Notes under the pieces: generated by a model | Told to the model about the DNA's origin: nothing | Seen by the model: the letters and a program-made list of their open reading frames with translations, nothing else | The model's database searches: none | Origin: Treponema sp. | Lineage (GTDB): Bacteria > Spirochaetota > Spirochaetia > Treponematales > Breznakiellaceae | Reading direction: 5' to 3' | Assembly (NCBI GenBank): GCA_031278815.1 | Contig: JAITJS010000143.1 | Coordinates: 1-58,508 of the forward strand | DNA length: 58,508 nt | Shown here: positions 1 to 8,111 of the stretch, in pieces | Numbering within the stretch: the first letter of the stretch is position 1 | Layout of the letters: the number at the start of each line of letters is the position of its first letter | Made by a program: the position numbers and the translations under genes

Positions 1-147
1 TTTGTCCGCGGCGATGTCGGCGCGGTGAAAGCGGCAACCGATGCGGGAGCGGCTGCGGCGGGCAGGGTTGGTGAACTGACGAGTGTGCATGTCATTCCCC
101 GTCCCCATGGCGAAGTGGAGTTGATCCTTCCTCAGTTGGCTCAGTAA
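1..147 (+). CDS. Bacterial microcompartment shell protein (BMC domain), C-terminal part
   Basis: The window opens inside this gene, in frame from base 1, and the last 48 residues are visible. They read [17 protein letters not shown], then [14 protein letters not shown], the typical end of a single-domain hexameric BMC shell protein of the PduA/EutM type. Such proteins tile the facets of polyhedral microcompartments and form the pores through which substrates pass. It is followed 25 bases later by eutJ, so it belongs to the ethanolamine operon. EutM is the most likely identity, but the pore region is outside the window, so no symbol is given. Confidence 0.88.
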   Translation, partial: FVRGDVGAVKAATDAGAAAAGRVGELTSVHVIPRPHGEVELILPQLAQ

Positions 148-172
148 CCGGGAGAAGGTGGGGTGAACCGGA

Positions 173-1009
173 ATGGGGTCTGAAATAGTGAAAGACCCGG
201 GGAGGTTTTTAGCGGAGCTGGAAGAAACACTCACCGATCCGGTAAAACCGGAGAAAAACGAGCGCCTTAAGGTTGGTCTCGATCTTGGTACCGCTTCTAT
301 TGTATTGATTGTGCTGGGGGAAGAGAATCGTCCTTTAGGAATTGCCCGGGAATTCGCTGATGTGGTAAAAGACGGGCTGGTGGTTGATTTCAGCAGAGCC
401 CGGTCGATTACCACAAAGTTGAAGCGCCTTTTGGAGGAAGCCCTAGACGTTGAGTTGTCGGAAACTGCAATCGCCGTTCCGCCAGGTACCTCGGAACGGG
501 ATGTGGCAACCCATGGCTATGTTGCTTCTGGAGCCGGCCTTGAGGTTACGACGGTGATGGACGAACCAAGCGCGGCGAATTTAGTGCTTGGTCTCCGTAA
601 CGGCGCCATTGTGGATATAGGCGGGGGGACGACCGGGGTTGCGGTGTTGCAAGATGGGGAGGTGATACATACCTTTGATGAACCCACCGGGGGGACCCAT
701 GTAAGTTTGGTACTTGCAGGGCATAATGGCATCAGTTTTGATGAGGCTGAAAAGCTCAAGCAGGATCCTGCCCGGGGTAAGGAGAATCTTCCGATTATCG
801 CACCGGTCTTTCAGAAGATAGGTACGATTATCAAAAAGGGGCTTGCCGGATTCGCCGTTGAGGAAATACACCTTGTTGGCGGAACAGCCGCGACTATCGG
901 CATTGAGCGGATTATCAGTTTGGAAACGAAATGCAAGGTAACCGTAAGCGGGATACCAATACTAGTAACCCCGGCTGGTATTGCGTTAAGTTTCGAGCCG
1001 ACAATATAA
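173..1009 (+). CDS. eutJ: EutJ, ethanolamine-utilisation chaperonin-like ATPase
   Basis: This 278-residue protein has an actin/Hsp70-type (ASKHA) ATPase fold. Visible motifs are the phosphate-1 loop VGLDLGTAS near residue 34, the phosphate-2 loop VDIGGGTTG near 148 and the adenosine motif HLVGGTA near 233. Length and architecture match EutJ, a DnaK-like protein of eut operons whose exact role is unsettled; assembly or repair of encapsulated enzymes is assumed. It sits between a BMC shell gene and a Eut-associated gene. The ATG follows a purine-rich stretch (GGAGAAGGTGGGGTGA), which serves as ribosome binding site. EutA further on has the same fold but is larger. Confidence 0.9.
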   Translation: MGSEIVKDPGRFLAELEETLTDPVKPEKNERLKVGLDLGTASIVLIVLGEENRPLGIAREFADVVKDGLVVDFSRARSITTKLKRLLEEALDVELSETAIAVPPGTSERDVATHGYVASGAGLEVTTVMDEPSAANLVLGLRNGAIVDIGGGTTGVAVLQDGEVIHTFDEPTGGTHVSLVLAGHNGISFDEAEKLKQDPARGKENLPIIAPVFQKIGTIIKKGLAGFAVEEIHLVGGTAATIGIERIISLETKCKVTVSGIPILVTPAGIALSFEPTI

Positions 1010-1023
1010 ATGAGGAATCCTTT

Positions 1024-1746
1024 ATGGAAATAAATGACAGCTTGATTACTATGATTACCCAGGAACTGTTGAAGCGCCTGCAAAAGGAGGAGTTGCTGAC
1101 CGGCAAGCCGGAAAAGGGAGAAAAGCCTTCCCTTGTCATCATCGGAGGATCTTCCGTCCTCAGCCAGGCGGCTTTGGCCGTTCTGGAGAGCCGGTTTGCT
1201 ATCATTCCCCATGACAGCCTGGATGCCAAGTTTCCCGAAGACGCGTCGGTACTGGTGACCAAAATGAGCATCCAGGCGCTGACCCGGGTTTCGGAAGGTG
1301 ATGAGGGCTGTACTCCCGAAGGATACGGGCTGCTCTGGGCTGTTCTTCGGGGTAAGCCGGCGGCCATCTTGGAGGAGGGAATGGTCTGGAGGACCTTCAG
1401 CGGGACGATGCCCAAGGCATTACTGGAGAAGTATTACAGTCATGAGCGGGTACTGGCAAGTTACGGTATCAAGAGCGTCAAAGACGCCGATATAGCCGCC
1501 CTGTTTTCCGGGAAGGCCTGTTCTTCCTGTCCGTCCCAGCCCGTTTTTACGGCGCGGCCCGTTCCTGCGGAAGGGGAAATCAAGGCGCCGGGGAAACGGG
1601 TAATTTCCGAAAGGGAATTAATCCAGGCTTGTCCTGAATCGGCAGGATACGGGCAGACCTGTGTGATTGGGCCTAAGGACATACTGACCCCTCTCGCGGT
1701 TGACTATGCTACGAGGATGCGGGTTACTATATCCCGGTCCGCATAA
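1024..1746 (+). CDS. Ethanolamine-operon associated protein (TIGR02536-like)
   Basis: This 240-residue soluble protein starts at an ATG preceded by GAGGA. A longer reading from 931 would overlap the end of eutJ and is less likely. It begins with a short amphipathic helix (ITQELLKRLQKEEL), like the targeting tails of microcompartment cargo, then carries a domain with VIIGGSSVLSQAALAVLESRF and LWAVLRGKPAAILEEG. This resembles an uncharacterised family found beside eutT/eutN in Firmicutes and spirochete eut operons. A linker with SSCPSQP precedes a C-terminal segment starting at RVISERELIQAC. Function is unknown. Microcompartment localisation is inferred from the N-terminal helix and the neighbours. 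Confidence 0.65.
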   Translation: MEINDSLITMITQELLKRLQKEELLTGKPEKGEKPSLVIIGGSSVLSQAALAVLESRFAIIPHDSLDAKFPEDASVLVTKMSIQALTRVSEGDEGCTPEGYGLLWAVLRGKPAAILEEGMVWRTFSGTMPKALLEKYYSHERVLASYGIKSVKDADIAALFSGKACSSCPSQPVFTARPVPAEGEIKAPGKRVISERELIQACPESAGYGQTCVIGPKDILTPLAVDYATRMRVTISRSA

Positions 1747-1764
1747 ACTACGGAAGAGGTAATT

Positions 1765-2037
1765 ATGGTCATCGCAAAAGTGCTTGGAAATCTTTGGGCA
1801 ACCAAAAAAGACGATCGGTTGCAGGGCTACAAATTGCTGGTGGTACAGACAAAAGAATCGAATACCCCTAGGACCTTTGTGGCGGTTGATACTATCGGCG
1901 CGGGTATTGGGGAAGATGTACTGATTGTCAGAGGTACCATGACGCGGGGCATGCTTAAAGATTATGATAGTCCTATTGATGCCGCGGTAGTAGGCATCAT
2001 TGATTCAGTCGAGGTTGATGAAGCCCTGCTCAAGTAG
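1765..2037 (+). CDS. eutN: EutN/CcmL-type microcompartment vertex protein
   Basis: This 90-residue protein has the typical EutN/CcmL start (MVIAKVLGNLWATKKDDRLQGYKLLVVQ) and end (VVGIIDSVEV). The family forms pentamers that cap the vertices of the shell. Its length is normal for the family. An SD-like GAGG sits 8 bases before the ATG, and the gene follows the preceding ORF by 18 bases within the operon. The short downstream gap of about 95 bases before eutH shows no obvious terminator. Confidence 0.93.
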   Translation: MVIAKVLGNLWATKKDDRLQGYKLLVVQTKESNTPRTFVAVDTIGAGIGEDVLIVRGTMTRGMLKDYDSPIDAAVVGIIDSVEVDEALLK

Positions 2038-2133
2038 GACCCGCGCAAAAGGGGGACTTTCTCTTTATTTCTGCACAGGGTACTAGGAATCAATGTCCTG
2101 TTTGGGGCATTACATATTTTTAGGAGAAAAATT

Positions 2134-3231
2134 ATGGGTCTTAATGATATTATTCTGTACATTATGCTTATCCTTATGGCGATAGGCGGCGTTGATTATT
2201 TTATGGGGAAAAAAATCGGCCTTGGGATCAAGTACGAGGAAGGTTTTATGGCGATGGGAACCCTCACCATGTCAATGGCCGGGGCCGTCTGTATTGCCCC
2301 GGTACTCGGGGAGGTTCTTAACCCTATTCTGGGTCCCCTGTATAAAAAGATGGGGGCAAGCCCCGCCATGTTCGCGACGACAATTCTCGCCTGTGATATG
2401 GGCGGGTATCCTTTGGCCATGTCCCTTGCGGGGACTGATGTGGATGCCGGAAATTTCGCCGGGCTTATCCTGGGTTCCATGATGGGAGCAACGATTGTGT
2501 TCTCTATTCCCGTCGGTCTGGGACTTATTGATATAACGGACCGTCCCTTCCTTGCCAAGGGTATCCTCGTCGGTTTAATTACCATCCCACTGGGTTGTCT
2601 TGCCGGCGGTGCTGTGGCGGGCTACCAATTTATCTGGATGCTGCGCAATCTTATTCCGGTTATCCTATTTTCCGCCGTTATCGCCGTAGGGCTTATTTTT
2701 ATACAGAAAATAATGATTACCATATTCCTGTGGTTTGGGAAGTTTGTGGTTGCCTTCCTTACCATTACCCTTATTCTTGCCGCCGTTGAGAGCGCTACAG
2801 CGGGGAACATCGTTATTATCAAGGGGATGGCGCCGATCGGGGAGGCCTTTGCCATTGTCGGCGGTATCGCGATAGTTCTGGCCGGCGCTTTCAGTTTGGT
2901 ATATCTCTTGACCAAATACCTGGGAAAGCCGCTTGAGCAACTGGGTAAACTGCTGGGAATGAACAAAGACGCCGCCGCGGGGATGGTGGCGACCCTGGCG
3001 AACAATATCGCGATGTTTTCAATTATGAAAAACATGGATGATCGGGGTAAGGTTATCAATGTCGCCTTCTCGGTAAGCGCCGCCTTTGTTTTTGGCGATC
3101 ATCTTGGATTTGTCGCAGGGATCAATAAAGCCATGATCACACCGGTTATTGTCGCAAAACTGGTTGCCGGTATTACCGCAGTTATTATCGCTTATTTTGT
3201 CGCCCCTCCAAAGGGAAAAACCGTCGCTTAA
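2134..3231 (+). CDS. eutH: EutH ethanolamine permease
   Basis: This 365-residue integral membrane protein has about ten hydrophobic helices. It carries the EutH hallmarks YFMGKKIGLGIKYEEGF near the N-terminus, ILACDMGGYPLAMSLAG near residue 85 and VFGDHLGFVAG near 314. EutH brings ethanolamine into the cell. The start ATG has a clear AGGAG 7 bases upstream. Its place among shell and cofactor genes fits the operon function. The 114 bases between it and eutQ contain no recognised gene. Confidence 0.95.
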   Translation: MGLNDIILYIMLILMAIGGVDYFMGKKIGLGIKYEEGFMAMGTLTMSMAGAVCIAPVLGEVLNPILGPLYKKMGASPAMFATTILACDMGGYPLAMSLAGTDVDAGNFAGLILGSMMGATIVFSIPVGLGLIDITDRPFLAKGILVGLITIPLGCLAGGAVAGYQFIWMLRNLIPVILFSAVIAVGLIFIQKIMITIFLWFGKFVVAFLTITLILAAVESATAGNIVIIKGMAPIGEAFAIVGGIAIVLAGAFSLVYLLTKYLGKPLEQLGKLLGMNKDAAAGMVATLANNIAMFSIMKNMDDRGKVINVAFSVSAAFVFGDHLGFVAGINKAMITPVIVAKLVAGITAVIIAYFVAPPKGKTVA

Positions 3232-3345
3232 ACGGAGGGGGAAGCTGCGGATTTGCTCCTCAAGTCCGCACTGCGCCGTGGGCCGCCCTCATAAGGCCCC
3301 GGACCCTCCGGGGTTAAGGAAGTTTATGTTGCAGGAGTATTAGAG

Positions 3346-3807
3346 ATGAATATTGCTGATTCGAAAGCACTGGAAGCTATGGTCCGTAAAGTTCTCATTG
3401 ATATTTTGTCGGAAAAGGAGGGGGCTTGTTGTTCGAATACCCGTCATGTTGATACTAAGAGCGGTATTCTTTCGGTGGCCTTATCAGAGATAAAGCCGGA
3501 GCCCTTTAATACCGGAAAACCAGGAGACAAGGTGTTCCTTAAAGACTGCGTAAGCCTTGAAGAAAGTCCCCGACTTGGTTTTGGGGTCATGGAGATGGAC
3601 CACAGTACCTTTAAATGGACCCTCAATTACGACGAAGTGGATTACATTATTGATGGGAGACTAGAGATTCTCATTGACGGACGGGTCGTGGCGGGAAACA
3701 AGGGCGATGCTATTCTGATTCCGAAAGGTTCAACCATTGAATTTTCAGCGCCGGAATTTGCCCGGTTTATGTATGTTGTATATCCCGCTAATTGGTCAGA
3801 ACAATAG
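3346..3807 (+). CDS. eutQ: EutQ, cupin-fold acetate kinase-like protein
   Basis: This 153-residue protein carries an RmlC-like cupin barrel typical of EutQ. Recognisable segments are LGFGVMEMDHSTFKWTLNYDEVDYIIDG and AILIPKGSTIEFSAPEFARFMYVVYPANW. In Salmonella EutQ has acetate kinase activity and helps microcompartment assembly. The N-terminal 45 residues (KALEAMVRKVLIDILSEKE) form an amphipathic helix like an encapsulation signal. The gene is preceded by a GGAG-type site and followed 13 bases later by the EutT reading frame. Confidence 0.92.
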   Translation: MNIADSKALEAMVRKVLIDILSEKEGACCSNTRHVDTKSGILSVALSEIKPEPFNTGKPGDKVFLKDCVSLEESPRLGFGVMEMDHSTFKWTLNYDEVDYIIDGRLEILIDGRVVAGNKGDAILIPKGSTIEFSAPEFARFMYVVYPANWSEQ

Positions 3808-3829
3808 AAAATAAACGAGGATGGGAACT

Positions 3830-4615
3830 ATGCGGCCGCTTACCGAACAAGAGATACGATTGATGGTTAAGAGGGATGAAAGGATACGGTCCCTCACGGT
3901 TGCGAAAGGTACGCTTATTACCCCCTCGGCGCGGGAATATCTTAGGATGAAGGATATTACGCTTGTTTACTCCGACACTTCCGAGGATTTTCGGGACCAG
4001 GATACCACCGGAAAGGAGGTTCTCCGTACCAATGAAGAACGAAGGCCGACTCCTTTTTACGGACCCAACGGAGAGTCTCTTGGCGCCAAACCTGAGGTGA
4101 TGACGCACCTTTTGGGAAATAACCTGGTTTATAAAGATCATCCCGTGATCATCTGGCGGGGAAAACTCGACAGCCTTACGGCTATGATTCTGGAAGCCCA
4201 GGCCCTGGGCTGGGAAAAGCATAATCAAGAGTATGTCAATGACTTGCAGGAGATCCTCGAATTTATCCGCCGCCTTCTTCCCTGTGAATATAAAAATATC
4301 CCGGTAGAAGCATTTAAACTTTTGGGCCTAACGGCGGAAGAACTGAAGGCTCGTTCCCATGATCCGTTGAAATATTATGGACACAAACATATCCTTATTG
4401 AATACTCTATGGGGACCCTTTGTGTCCGTCTTAACTCCCTGCGCACGGCTTCCCGGGAAACGGAACTCGCGGCGGTAGCTGCTTTTAAGGACGCTGATGG
4501 AAAACCCACCAGAGAAGATATTGTAAAGGCCCTCAACCGGATTTCCAGTCTTTTTTATATTATGATCTTTAAGTATTTGCCCAAGGGTTTTAGGCCCCGG
4601 CCCGCAGGTATTTGA
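3830..4615 (+). CDS. eutT: EutT-type cob(I)alamin adenosyltransferase
   Basis: This 261-residue protein makes adenosylcobalamin for ethanolamine ammonia-lyase. The start MRPLTEQEIR, followed by a short segment SLTVAKGTLITPSAREYL, is typical of EutT. The catalytic domain includes NNLVYKDHPVIIWRGKLDSLTAMILEAQ. I prefer the ATG at 3830 because ACGAGG lies 9 bases upstream; the ATG at 3821 overlaps that site. The enteric EutT iron-binding signature (His, eleven residues, CCxxC) is absent, so this belongs to the class seen in Listeria that works without that metal site. Confidence 0.85.
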   Translation: MRPLTEQEIRLMVKRDERIRSLTVAKGTLITPSAREYLRMKDITLVYSDTSEDFRDQDTTGKEVLRTNEERRPTPFYGPNGESLGAKPEVMTHLLGNNLVYKDHPVIIWRGKLDSLTAMILEAQALGWEKHNQEYVNDLQEILEFIRRLLPCEYKNIPVEAFKLLGLTAEELKARSHDPLKYYGHKHILIEYSMGTLCVRLNSLRTASRETELAAVAAFKDADGKPTREDIVKALNRISSLFYIMIFKYLPKGFRPRPAGI

Positions 4616-4631
4616 AAAAAGGATACAAGGG

Positions 4632-6074
4632 GTGAGCGAATTTCTGTTGAGTGTGGGTATTGATTTAGGTACAACCACGACCCAGGTAATATTCAGTCGT
4701 ATAGAAGTTGAAAACACCGCTTCTATAACTTCGGTTCCTCGAATTAAGATTGTTGGTAAAAAGATCATATACCGCAGTGGTATTTATTTTACGCCCCTGC
4801 TTAACCGGACAACCATTGATACGCCCAAGGTCCGCGAGATCCTTGAGAACGAATACAAGAAAGCGCATATTGTTCCTCGGGAGGTAAGCGCCGGGGCGGT
4901 GATAATTACGGGGGAAACGGCTCGTAAGGAGAACAGCGAAGCGGCCCTCAATACCCTAAGCGGCTTGGCGGGTGATTTTGTTGTCGCCACGGCGGGTTCC
5001 GATCTCGAATCAATTCTTGCGGGAAGGGGCGCCGGGACCGCGGATATGTCGAAGGAATGGTTAAATAGGGTGCTGGTTAATCTGGATATCGGCGGGGGAA
5101 CAACCAATATCGCCGCCTTTAGAAACGGCGTTCCCGTTGATACAAGCTGCCTGGATATAGGGGGGCGGCAAATAATCCTCGATCCCCGAAGCCATACCCT
5201 GACCTATGTAGCCGAAAAGGTGAAGGTGCTTGTCCAGCGGATGGGGCTTGGGATTGCGGAAGGGAAAGGGGCGGCGATGGGGGATATTGAAGCCCTCTGC
5301 AACCGGCTAGCCGATATACTGGCCCAGTCCCTCGGTCTGGCGCCACAGACCGCTGATTTGGACTTGTTTATTACGGCACATCCCCTGCGTTCGGTCTGGG
5401 ACTTCCGAGGCCTCACCTATTCTGGAGGCGTGGCCGATTTTGTGTATAATGATTACGATCCCCATAACCCCTTTCCCTACGGCGACATTGGGGCGATTCT
5501 GGGATACGCGATACGGAACAGCGGCGTATTAAACCGCATAGAACGGCTCATTCCCAAAGAAACTATCCGCGCCACGGTGGTGGGGGCAGGATCAAATTCA
5601 ATGGATATAAGCGGATCGACTATTGCGTGGAGCGAATCGGCAATGCTGCCGATCCGGAATATTCCTATCGTAAAAATGACCGATGAAGACGAAGCCGATG
5701 AGTATCAATTCTTTGCTTCCCGGCTTGCGGAAAAGTTGACCTGGTACCAAGATGAAAGCGGTAGTTATCAGCAGGTGGCGGTTGGATTTAAGGGCGTTCA
5801 TAATCCGTCTTTTGAAATTCTCCGGGACCTGTCAAAAAAGATCCTTGAAGGCATGGCGGATTATCTGGCAACGGATCTGATGGTAATCTGTATCATTGAT
5901 AACGATATGGCAAAGTCCCTGGGGAATTTGCTTATGAACGCGCTGCCGGACAAGAAGGTCATTGTCCTGGATACTATCAAGGTGGAAAACGGTGATTACA
6001 TCGACATCGGCGTCCCTGTGGCCCAGGGGCGCGTGATCCCGGTGGTGGTAAAAACCCTCATTTTTGGAAAATGA
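4632..6074 (+). CDS. eutA: EutA, reactivating factor for ethanolamine ammonia-lyase
   Basis: This 480-residue ASKHA-fold ATPase removes damaged cobalamin from ethanolamine ammonia-lyase. It begins with GTG (reading SEFLLSVGIDLGTTTTQ), 16 bases after eutT. Motifs seen are GIDLGTTTTQ near residue 8, NLDIGGGTTNIA near 153 and VVGAGSNSMDISG near 316. Length is that of enteric EutA. In many operons eutA precedes eutBC; here it follows eutT, and the ammonia-lyase genes must lie upstream of the window. Confidence 0.94.
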   Translation: MSEFLLSVGIDLGTTTTQVIFSRIEVENTASITSVPRIKIVGKKIIYRSGIYFTPLLNRTTIDTPKVREILENEYKKAHIVPREVSAGAVIITGETARKENSEAALNTLSGLAGDFVVATAGSDLESILAGRGAGTADMSKEWLNRVLVNLDIGGGTTNIAAFRNGVPVDTSCLDIGGRQIILDPRSHTLTYVAEKVKVLVQRMGLGIAEGKGAAMGDIEALCNRLADILAQSLGLAPQTADLDLFITAHPLRSVWDFRGLTYSGGVADFVYNDYDPHNPFPYGDIGAILGYAIRNSGVLNRIERLIPKETIRATVVGAGSNSMDISGSTIAWSESAMLPIRNIPIVKMTDEDEADEYQFFASRLAEKLTWYQDESGSYQQVAVGFKGVHNPSFEILRDLSKKILEGMADYLATDLMVICIIDNDMAKSLGNLLMNALPDKKVIVLDTIKVENGDYIDIGVPVAQGRVIPVVVKTLIFGK

Positions 6075-6104
6075 GAAAAGGTATAGTAATAGGGGAAGCG
6101 GCCC

Positions 6105-7439
6105 ATGAACGAGATACTGACAAATAAAATAAAAGAAGCCGGCGTAACCGGCGCTGGTGGGGCGGGATTCCCCACGGCGGTCAAGCTGGGAAGCGCCCCC
6201 GAATATATTATTGTCAACGGTGTTGAGTGTGAACCCCTCATACAGGTCGATCAGCAGTTGACCGCCATGTATGCACCGCTCCTCCTTAAGACCCTGGATT
6301 ATCTGGTTGAAGCCCTTGGCGCCCGGCAGGGTATTTTTGCGCTTAAGGAGAAATATGTACGGGCACGTCAGGCCCTTAACGGGGTAATCGCCGAATATCC
6401 CCGTCTTTCCATCATGCCCCTTGTCAGCGCCTATCCCATGGGGGATGAACAGGTCCTGGTGTATGAAACCATCGGTAAGATCGTTCCCGAAGGCGGTATT
6501 CCCCTTAACGTGGGGGCCATGGTTATTAACGTTGAGTCGCTCCTCAATATTCGCCATGCCCTTGAGGGAAAATCGGTGGTCGAAAAGTATATCACCGTAA
6601 CCGGCCTGGTGCGGAATCCCCGGACCTTTAAGGTTCCCCTGGGGATCAGTATGCGGGCGCTTATCGAAAAAGCGGGGGGGACCACCGCCGCCGACCCGGT
6701 GCTCATTGATGGCGGCCCCCTCATGGGAAGAGTGGAGCGGAATCTTGAAGCGCCGGTGATAAAAACCTCAAAGGCGATCATTGTACTTAATAGGGATCAT
6801 CCCCTTATTCTGACGAAGGATCGCCCATTGAACCGGATGATGAAGCTCGCGCAGACCGCCTGTTGTCATTGTATGATGTGCAGTGATCTGTGTCCCCGTC
6901 AGTTGCTTGGTCATGCCCTGTTCCCTGATAAATTGATGCGCCTTGCTTCATACAATGCAACCTGTGAAAAAGAAGTCTCTGCCACTTCCGCCTATTTATG
7001 TTGCGAGTGTCGTCTTTGCGAGTACGCGTGTATCATGCAGCTTCAGCCATGGAAACTGAACAGGGAACTAAAGGTACGCCTCAAGGAGGCAAAGATACAA
7101 AATCCCCACCATGCCGTACCGGAAAAGGTCAATCCCTTTCGGCAATACCGTCGGTATCCAACGGATAAGCTGGTACGTCAGCTTGGGCTTGCGGCTTTCT
7201 ACCATATTAATGCGCCCTTTGAAGCGTACGATGAGGTAGTTTCAAAGGTAACCTTACCCCTCCGTCAGCATTTCGGCGCGCCTGCCCTTCCAGTGGTAAA
7301 GGTTGGTGATGTAGTGCGGAAAGGAGACCGGATAGCGTCGATGCCCGAAGAAGCGCTTGGCGCCCATGTTCACGCAAGTATTGACGGAACCATCCGTTTA
7401 ATTGATGCCGTCGCCATCGTTATTGAGCACGGAAACTGA
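6105..7439 (+). CDS. PduS-like cobalamin reductase / RnfC-family iron-sulfur flavoprotein
   Basis: This 444-residue protein resembles PduS, which reduces corrinoid cofactors inside Pdu microcompartments and recycles electrons from NADH. The N-terminal part has the RnfC/NuoF-like nucleotide-binding pattern GVTGAGGAGFPTAVKL and NGVECEPLI. Two iron-sulfur motifs follow: CCHCMMCSDLCP near residue 250 and CCECRLCEYACIM near 300. The C-terminus is a biotinyl-like sandwich (GDVVRKGDRIASMPEEALGAHVHASIDG). Paired with the next gene (PduT-like, with a Cys for an iron-sulfur cluster), it probably passes electrons across the shell to keep cobalamin active. Confidence 0.88.
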   Translation: MNEILTNKIKEAGVTGAGGAGFPTAVKLGSAPEYIIVNGVECEPLIQVDQQLTAMYAPLLLKTLDYLVEALGARQGIFALKEKYVRARQALNGVIAEYPRLSIMPLVSAYPMGDEQVLVYETIGKIVPEGGIPLNVGAMVINVESLLNIRHALEGKSVVEKYITVTGLVRNPRTFKVPLGISMRALIEKAGGTTAADPVLIDGGPLMGRVERNLEAPVIKTSKAIIVLNRDHPLILTKDRPLNRMMKLAQTACCHCMMCSDLCPRQLLGHALFPDKLMRLASYNATCEKEVSATSAYLCCECRLCEYACIMQLQPWKLNRELKVRLKEAKIQNPHHAVPEKVNPFRQYRRYPTDKLVRQLGLAAFYHINAPFEAYDEVVSKVTLPLRQHFGAPALPVVKVGDVVRKGDRIASMPEEALGAHVHASIDGTIRLIDAVAIVIEHGN

Positions 7440-7450
7440 GGAGATAGGTT

Positions 7451-7999
7451 ATGAGTAAAGCCCTGGGATTAATGGAATTCAAAACAATTCCTGTTGCCGT
7501 CTATGCTACCGATGAAATGCTCAAAGCCGCCGAAGTAGAGCTTATCTATGCGGCTCCTACATGTCCGGGTAAATATATCACCATCGTAAGCGGCCAAGTC
7601 GCCGATGTGGAGTCCGCCGTAAAACGGGGGATCGCGGCAGGCGAAACCTTTCTTATTGAGTCTTACGTCATCCCGAACATTTCCGAAGCGGTTCTGCCTG
7701 CCCTTACCGGAACCGTTAACATGCCGGATATTGAGGCCATTGGTATCATCGAAACCATAGCCGCCGTTTCTTCGGTGAAGGTGGGTGATGTTGTGGTTAA
7801 GGCGGCCCGTATTAATCTGTTGGAAATACGGCTTGCCCGGGGTCTCGGCGGTAAAGGGGAGGTGTTTTATACCGGAGAACTTGGAGCCGTCGAGGCGGCG
7901 ACTAAAGCCGCCCTTGCGGCAATCGGGAAAGAAGGGGGTATTGTCAGCAGTACCGTGATTCCCCGTCCCAGTAAAGCCCTTATTGGGGCTATTGCCTAG
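7451..7999 (+). CDS. PduT-like tandem-BMC shell protein
   Basis: This 182-residue protein consists of two BMC domains in tandem (about 1-90 and 95-182), so it should form trimers. The segment AAPTCPGKY near residue 36 holds the single cysteine that in PduT binds a [4Fe-4S] cluster at the trimer centre. The second domain ends with GGIVSSTVIPRPSKALIGAI. It lies 11 bases after the PduS-like gene, the same pairing known in Pdu operons. It is the last gene of the operon; the 112 bases to glnS on the other strand show no clear hairpin with a T-run. Confidence 0.92.
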   Translation: MSKALGLMEFKTIPVAVYATDEMLKAAEVELIYAAPTCPGKYITIVSGQVADVESAVKRGIAAGETFLIESYVIPNISEAVLPALTGTVNMPDIEAIGIIETIAAVSSVKVGDVVVKAARINLLEIRLARGLGGKGEVFYTGELGAVEAATKAALAAIGKEGGIVSSTVIPRPSKALIGAIA

Positions 8000-8111
8000 G
8001 AGTCCAGGACCCGTATGGGCTTCTATTGCGTTCTTGAGGGCTGTCCGGAGGGGCGCGGGTTGCGTAACCGGCGGCGGGGCTTACCCTGACCGGAACCATT
8101 GCATCGGTCCC

